Shown: piece after piece, positions 57,600-64,000 of the stretch | Layout of the letters: each line of letters starts with the position of its first letter | How positions within the stretch are numbered: the stretch's first letter is position 1 | Origin: Nissolia schottii | Lineage: Eukaryota > Streptophyta > Magnoliopsida > Fabales > Fabaceae | Assembly (NCBI GenBank): GCA_003254905.1 | Contig: QANU01011207.1 | Coordinates: 603,409 to 667,408 of the forward strand | DNA: 64,000 nt | Direction: 5' to 3' | Position numbers and translations under genes: made by a program | The notes under the pieces: generated by a model | Databases searched by the model: none | Seen by the model: the letters and a program-made list of their open reading frames with translations, nothing else | Told to the model about the DNA's origin: nothing

Positions 57600-60500
57600 G
57601 GATAATTGATGGGTCAATTCGGTCAGCTAATAAGGCTAATAATAAAATTGGTGGTGACACACGTTGCATTAAAAATTTATTAAAATTAAAAAGTATATGT
57701 TGATCATAACTAATCATGATTCGGAGTTAACCCTTCGAGTTCGCTCTATTTGAACATTATTGGCTTGGCTCAACTCAAAATCAATCAATTTTTAGGTTAA
57801 AACTTATTTGACTTGATGTTTTATTGGTTGGGTAATAATTTGTTGAATTCTAAAACTTAATTATTTAACTACTCAATGAAGATATTTTTTCTTATAACCT
57901 AATACTACCCAACTCAGCTTAATTCTCCATCATTGACCAAAGCAAAATAACTCTAAAAAAATATCAATTCAAACCTCCAAAAAATGATGAAATAAACTCT
58001 CAAACACAAAAAAAAACCTCTAAAATAATGATAACAAATTATTTTAAAAAAAAATTACGATCACTTATCAATTCACTTAACTCACTCGACAACCAAACAA
58101 ATTAGTTTAAGGCAAGCTATCTCGTTCAAAATTACATAACTCAATTTATTTAACTTATCATTATTTTGTTAGATAAATGGGTTCATTTAAAAAAAATATG
58201 ACTCAAATTTAGTTGAGATGTACCCCTTGATAGTTTTAAGAACGTGGGTACGTGTGAGTCAATTATTGTGGAGCATGCTTTCCTTACCAATGGTCATGTC
58301 AACAATAACTAGCCATTGTCATTTTCGGAGTAAATGGAATGTCTTAGGATATGTATCAGTGATGGTATTTGTAAAGATGTGTTATTTGAATTTATTTTAA
58401 TGTGTAAATTTTGTTTTATTTATTATAAAATTTTAATGTGATTCATATTTTATTGAATGATTTTAGTAGGTTTGTATCTAATGGTAAATGAGATATAAAT
58501 TAATATAATTCATATATTAAATAAGTACTAATATATATATATATATATATATTGTGTATTTAGACAAGATTACTCTTTGAAAGCCGAAATGAGATCGAAA
58601 ATCACGATCAACTAAAAAACCAATCACACACTTTTTTTCTCCACAAAGAAAGGGAAAAGAAAAATGTGTAAACAAAGTAACGTCGCATGAACAATATTTT
58701 CTTGAAATTAAAACAATATACTTAGAGTGCGTAGCTATGAAACAATCCTTTACGGAAAGCATATTTTCATATTTATTATTTGTAGACATAAAATATTACC
58801 TGGCCCATATATCCATTATTGAGTCTTGAGGCCCATCATAAGACCCTAAAAGGCACATCATGGTTTCTCTTTTCATTTTTGGTCGAATATTGAATGGTTT
58901 CTGAGCCCACTTTGGCCTCTTCTGATTCTTTGCAAGATGCAACGAAGCAGAAACTGTGAGTAGGGTCGTAAAAAAGAGTCCGACCCATTTACTTAGTTAA
59001 ATGGATAGGATAAACGTGTAAAACCTAGTTCATGAATAGTCAAAACTCTTTTTTGTCTGATTCGTTTAACTTGTGAGTCAAATTGATTTGTTTAGTGTTA
59101 AAATAGACATAATTCATTAACGTACTTGTTTACCTACATTAAGTAGATAAATTAAATGTATAAAATTCGGTCCATAAATAATTAAAAAACTCGTTTAACC
59201 CAACCTGTTTAACTTGCAAGTTAAACGGGTCAGCCTAAACAAGTTAGACTGACCCATTTAATAGCCCTAACTTTAGGTCACACAAAAATTTCATTCCATG
59301 TTTTACTAATTGTTTTCTATGGAACAAAATTCGCTGCACTAACTCAAACATGTACCTCTCACAATCCCTTAATCAACTAAATATTAGTAGAAAAAATATT
59401 ACTTAAAACATAGCTTTTTTTATGAAAAAAAATCCCCTGTTGTTTGTTTACCTATGTTTTTCTCCGTTCTTAACTATATTTTCTTATGTGCCATGATTGT
59501 AACTATTCAATATTTTTATGAATATATTTAGGTTAATACCCCCTTTTCTATTGTATATTAACTGTCTAAAATTAAACATTATACATATTAAGGTAAACAA
59601 AAAAATATCAAGGTAAATACATAAAGTAAAGCGAATGAATAAATTTTTATTTTCAATACAATTACAACTCTCTTTACATCCATTATACTAATCAATGTAT
59701 GAATGAAAAAAAGTAATTACACTTAAATATTATAAGTGAATATATATTTTAAAACCCTAAAAATAAAAAATGGACAGTTAAAATGGAATGGCGAGAGTAA
59801 TAAAGAAAAAAAACGTGTTTCATGATTTATTTTGTTATGGCATGCTTCATATCTCACAGTTGCTTGCAGTTCAACTAATCTATACTCTCAATTTAATCAA
59901 AAGAAAAATTATTCATGTCGGAATCACCAAAAAGAAAAAATATTTGCAGACAAGAATTTCTTCGTTTACATACATAGAGTGCCGTTTTTGTTTATACATC
60001 TAATCTAATAAAAAATCACTTCTAACAAATGCAAAATTAGGAACATCAAATAGGTAATAAGGTCATTTTCGACAATTTATAGAAATTAATAAAGAGAATC
60101 TTTTAAAATAAATTAATTATTAGTGTCGAATATTATATACTTATTTTGCACTTTTAGCTCATAGCTCTCCACATGTATAATAATATAGAAAAATATTCAC
60201 CTTTGTAGAACAAAACAATTACCCACTTCCACTACAATTATAATTAAAAAAAATTTCAACCAAAAAATAATAATTAATTATTTTGTAATTTTACTCTTTT
60301 AAAAATATCTTTTTTAAATAATTATTATTATTTCAATTAGTATTTATGTTTAATATTTAATAGACACGCCAAGCTACTAGTATATATTAATGCCGCACCC
60401 AATCCCCACTTCACACACACATGGGGGTCAATAATACATATTATATCTTTTGGTTGGTTAGGCCAGTGGGAAAAATGTGCTGCCTACCAAGCTATACACA

Positions 60501-60931
60501 TTACTTCTTGAAATAAGATCTCCACAATCCATTGACCAATTATTAAATATGGATACCTCAAATTAACTACCAAAATTTGGCGCTTTTTATCTGTTTGTAG
60601 TCAATGTTAGTGCATCATACATATATCATAAAAACCTCAATAACTAATCATGTAACAGTTGGTCAATTGACTAATTATGTTATGCATAATATGTATATAT
60701 TTTTACTGTAAAATGGGACTATCAAATGTAACGCTTAGGTTGAGTTTTTGGACATAAATCCCACAACTATATGGATTGTAGGCATATCTCATTTGATGTG
60801 TTTATGTTAGGTTAAAATATGGAGACTCTCTATGATACAAGTCTTTGTATATATAACATTCAAATTTTTGTCTTACTTTTGGACAATATTTTCTGTCAGT
60901 TTAAACTGTCGGAAAATTAGGTTTTTTTTTT
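57600..60931. other. AT-rich intergenic DNA
   Basis: No gene is recognised. A repeat with inverted ends, AGGGTCGTAAAAAAGAG on the left and AGGGCTATTAAATGGGTCAG on the right in reverse, lies at about 58965-59270. It has the look of a hAT-type MITE, though without a clear 8-bp target duplication. An (AT)n tract lies at 58530-58552. Confidence 0.45.
58965..59270. mobile_element. hAT-like MITE
   Basis: The ends are inverted and contain GACCCATTTA (left) and GACCCATTTAATAGCCCT (right). The interior repeats GTTTAACTTGTGAGT- and GTTTAACTTGCAAGT-like segments. About 300 bp, no coding capacity, and no matched target duplication seen. Confidence 0.45.
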
Positions 60932-61006
60932 NNNNNNNNNNNNNNNNNNNNNNNNNNNNNNNNNNNNNNNNNNNNNNNNNNNNNNNNNNNNNNNNNNNNN
61001 NNNNNN
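60932..61006. other. assembly gap (75 N)
   Basis: Seventy-five N bases are flanked by T runs of 10 (left) and 16 (right). The gap sits inside a poly-T tract, so the hidden sequence is probably a homopolymer or a repeat with a poly-T end. Its true length is unknown. Confidence 0.98.
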
Positions 61007-63549
61007 TTTTTTTTTTTTTTTTGTAGTGATACTATACAATTCAGTGGATATTAATATTAGCTTACTAATTTTGCAGTGTGAGCATAGTGAATTTGTTCCC
61101 AACATTTTCATAGTTGTATAAAATAAACTATACAATGCCTATTGACACGACAAAACAATATTACATATGTAAACTAATCAAGATAATTGGATAGTTATTG
61201 AAAAGCATTTTGATGGCAGAGAAGGGAAATGCAATCATCACGGTTTGAGAAAAAAATTTCCCTATGAACTCATGAGCAAAATGACTTATATCTACCCCTT
61301 TGACCTTCCCCCCCTTTTTTTCTAAATAAAGTAATGAATGGACATGGCCATTTGGTATATGTTCCTAAAAGATTGACAAGTATGTATCAAAATGGGATCA
61401 CCACCAATCAATTTAAATAGATTCAATGAGCAGGAGAAATGAAAAGTGAAGTGCATGGACAACCACTATGGTTGCGTTTCCCAATCCATAAAAAATTTAA
61501 TTGGAGAAACTCATATAAAGGGTGGGGGGCTATATATAACTTACACGTATCTCACACAAACAAAAAAGTTAGGTTCATATGAAAGCAAAAAGAATAAATT
61601 AAAAAAGAATATATCAATGTTAGTGTGAAGAGTGACCCCTACCACCCTATGTATCCCTATGAAACATGCAATGGCGTATTGCATGTGGATTGAGTTGACT
61701 GGCTTACATATTTTATATTGTTTCTACTTTCTAGGGTTAAGTTAAGCAATGAGAAGCAAAACCCTATAGAATTATGATACAAGAAAGACTAATTAAAGCA
61801 CCATTTGATAACATTAAAGAAACTGTTTTATAAATTGGATAAGTTTGCAAGTGGTAGGAACTAGGAAGGACTTTAAAGAAATGGTTTAGCTAATAATGTT
61901 CACTTACAAAGGAAGCAAAAAAATGAAAGTTTTAATTGAAAAGAGTTATATTATTTGTATATAAGTATGTGACATATAAGCTTTGACATTTTATTAAATT
62001 AAGGGTTAAAAATATTTCAATATGTTGTCGTTTAATGTATTTATTTTACGTGAATCAATATGATTAAAACTTAGAAGTAAAAGAATATATAACTACGTTA
62101 CAAATATTACTCTATTTCTCTTTAAAAAAATAACTTTTAAAGATTTGAATACATTTAATATACTAAAACCAACTTTGTTTGCTGAGCTTCCTTAACAAAT
62201 ATTGCAAAGACTCTTAGTCAATAAAACCCTTAAATAAATCATACGAAGTAACGTGATCATAGATTGTCATGCTATTGAAGTCAATTTAACAAAGTGCTTA
62301 TTTCAAGGAGCATCGCTGATTGTTATAAAGACCCTTAGTGAAAAACATTGGGATTACGTTTCTACATTTCAGTCCAAGTTACCTTTCCCTAGGATAGTCA
62401 AATGGTGGGTAAATACTCACTCCGTTAAATTTGTCTATTTTTGACCTTTTTTTTAAATTAAATTCGTTGAATTTTATTATTATTTTATAATTTAATATGA
62501 TATATTGATGTTATATGATTTACTATAATAAATTAATATTTTTAATACAATAATTATAAAGAGGTATATTGTAATTAAGTTTAAATAATTTGCAAATCTC
62601 TAAACATGTTATAAGTTGATTCTTTTAATGTTTTGACTAATAAAAAATTTGTTGTAAATATATAAATATGAAATAGTGACAAAATTTAATAAATTTAATT
62701 TTTTTAAAATTGTCAAAAATAAATAAATTTAATATAAGAATATTTATTCTATAGAGTTAAAAAGAAAAACCACCTAATCGAATTCTCTATATAATTACTC
62801 ACATGCCTCTTCCCAAGTTCCTACTCGAGAGGCAGACATATCTTAGATCCCCACCCACATAAGGACACTTAAAAACAGTGACCAAATGAACTGTAGCTAA
62901 TTGACCCCCTCTTGGTGATGGACGATACACCATGTTTGTCAAAGCAAAAGCCAAAAATGAACGCACCAATTATTTACACTACCTTTTTGTTAATTTTTTT
63001 ATATTCAAATGTTTAAACGAGCTCATCATAGATTATTTCATTAAATTTTAGACAAATCTTCCATAAAAATAAAATAAAATAAAATTGTTGCAATAAGGGT
63101 GTTCATCGTCGGCCACAATGACTAATCTCTTTACAGTAATTGAGCTCATCTAAAATGATAGAGTGCTAGTTAAAAAATGTTTCTTCATTTATACATGAGA
63201 ATCGAACCCACATCAATATAATTAAGAAACAATATAAATTATTACCGCGTCACATCTCATAAATACTTACAAATTACTTATATCACATTGATAATGATAA
63301 TTGAATTTGTGTCACCAGGCCGTTTTTTCACTTATCTTTGACAACAATACCTTTGTTTAATGTTCTTCTTTTATTACCTATTTTTTCATTTTTCTTTTCC
63401 ATTGTACCATGCTATAACTGACAACTGTACAAAATGGGAGCGAAATTTTCAAATCGTTTCATTCAAATTGTTGGCTTTTTTTATATATAATTTCATTCAA
63501 ATTGTTTAACTCTACACTGATATTAGTTTGAAACATCTTTTGCTTTACG
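61007..63549. other. AT-rich intergenic DNA downstream of the carotene hydroxylase gene
   Basis: No gene is recognised. At 62412-62735 the left end, CTCACTCCGTTAAATTTGTC, and the right side in reverse share TATTTTTGAC plus an AAATTAAATT-rich run, so a decayed Stowaway-like MITE is likely. The last 100-150 bp before 63550 should contain the 3' UTR of the hydroxylase gene. Confidence 0.45.
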
Positions 63550-63925
63550 TTATGAACTACTACTACTATTGTAAGATCTTGTTCTCCTGCTTATCTCTTT
63601 CTCCAGCTCTTCTAGCCCTCCCACCTCTTCAATCTCCTGCACAACATTTAATTATGACTATTATTATTAGCAACACAAGACATGTGCAAACATGTAGTCT
63701 CAAGTCACATAAATAAATAAAATGTAAAAAGTTTGTAGCTAACAAACAAAAATATACATATAAAAGTAAGAAACTTGGAAGACCAAAAGACTTGAAACAA
63801 TTTTTAAACACGTTTAAGTGAGAAAAAGAAAAGGGAGAGAGACAAAAGAATGGATGGAGCTCTCTCACCTTTGGTCCCAAAAATAGCCCATATGGCACCC
63901 CATTGAATTTGTCCGAATGATGAAG
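63550..63925 (-). CDS. BCH: beta-carotene 3-hydroxylase, last two exons (partial)
   Basis: A non-heme di-iron hydroxylase of the chloroplast that turns beta-carotene into zeaxanthin. Only the 3' end is in the window. Exon 63869-63925 (57 nt, acceptor TTTTTCAG, donor AAAG/GTGAGA) encodes LHHSDKFNGVPYGLFLGPK. The last exon, 63550-63636 (87 nt), encodes EIEEVGGLEELEKEISRRTR, then SYNSSSSS and the stop. The two exons join in frame. The His pair in LHHSDKF belongs to the last iron-binding His box of the family, and GVPYGLFLGPKE-EEVGG is a signature of plant BCH proteins. The rest lies to the right. Arabidopsis BCH1 (At4g25700) and BCH2 (At5g52570) adjoin the relatives of other genes here, which supports the call. 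Confidence 0.9.
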
Positions 63926-64000
63926 CTGAAAAATACAAACAAAAAATTCACGGTTATAATTTCATTTCACAAACACCAACTTGTTTTTCTATTTTTTGGA

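Overview
This is plant nuclear DNA, almost certainly from a papilionoid legume and soybean-like in character. It is AT-rich, its genes are sparse and have GT-AG introns, the intergenic space is full of foldback and MITE elements, and there is one 75-bp N gap. The species call is an inference from repeat style and protein similarity recalled from memory; nothing in the window fixes it.

Gene order from left to right: an SCL8-like GRAS transcription factor (10907-12946, +); a DUF819 membrane-protein gene in six exons that carries three disabling lesions and is called a pseudogene (23068-26979, -); an RBM18-like RRM protein whose first coding exon holds only the start codon (28356-29447, -); an intronless CrRLK1L malectin-like receptor kinase (34209-36728, +); chloroplast MinD (43432-44415, -); an NST1-like lysine/glutamate-rich protein (49197-49823, +) preceded by a 52-codon upstream ORF that looks like a conserved-peptide uORF (48857-49015); a PLS-type PPR protein resembling At5g42450 (51010-52632, +); a PPPDE/DeSI-type thiol peptidase in four exons (54529-56994, -); and the last two exons of a beta-carotene hydroxylase cut by the right edge (63550-63925, -).

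The genes are not an operon or a pathway cluster. The order does recall three Arabidopsis segments: At5g52510-52570 (SCL8, DUF819, RBM18, NST1-like, BCH2), At5g24000-24020 (DUF819, CrRLK1L, MinD) and At4g25660-25700 (PPPDE, NST1-like, BCH1). The window reads as the less fractionated ancestral arrangement from which those segments each kept a part.

Between the genes the most informative structures are mobile elements whose boundaries can be read directly: a 1263-bp foldback Mutator-like element with a perfect 9-bp target duplication (4800-6062); a 2059-bp CACTA element with a 3-bp target duplication (17488-19546) nested in another inverted-repeat element; a 375-bp element with a perfect 10-bp flanking duplication whose core is four short palindromes (45686-46060); a 491-bp foldback (31144-31634); and several smaller MITE-like repeats. 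No rRNA, tRNA or CRISPR was recognised.
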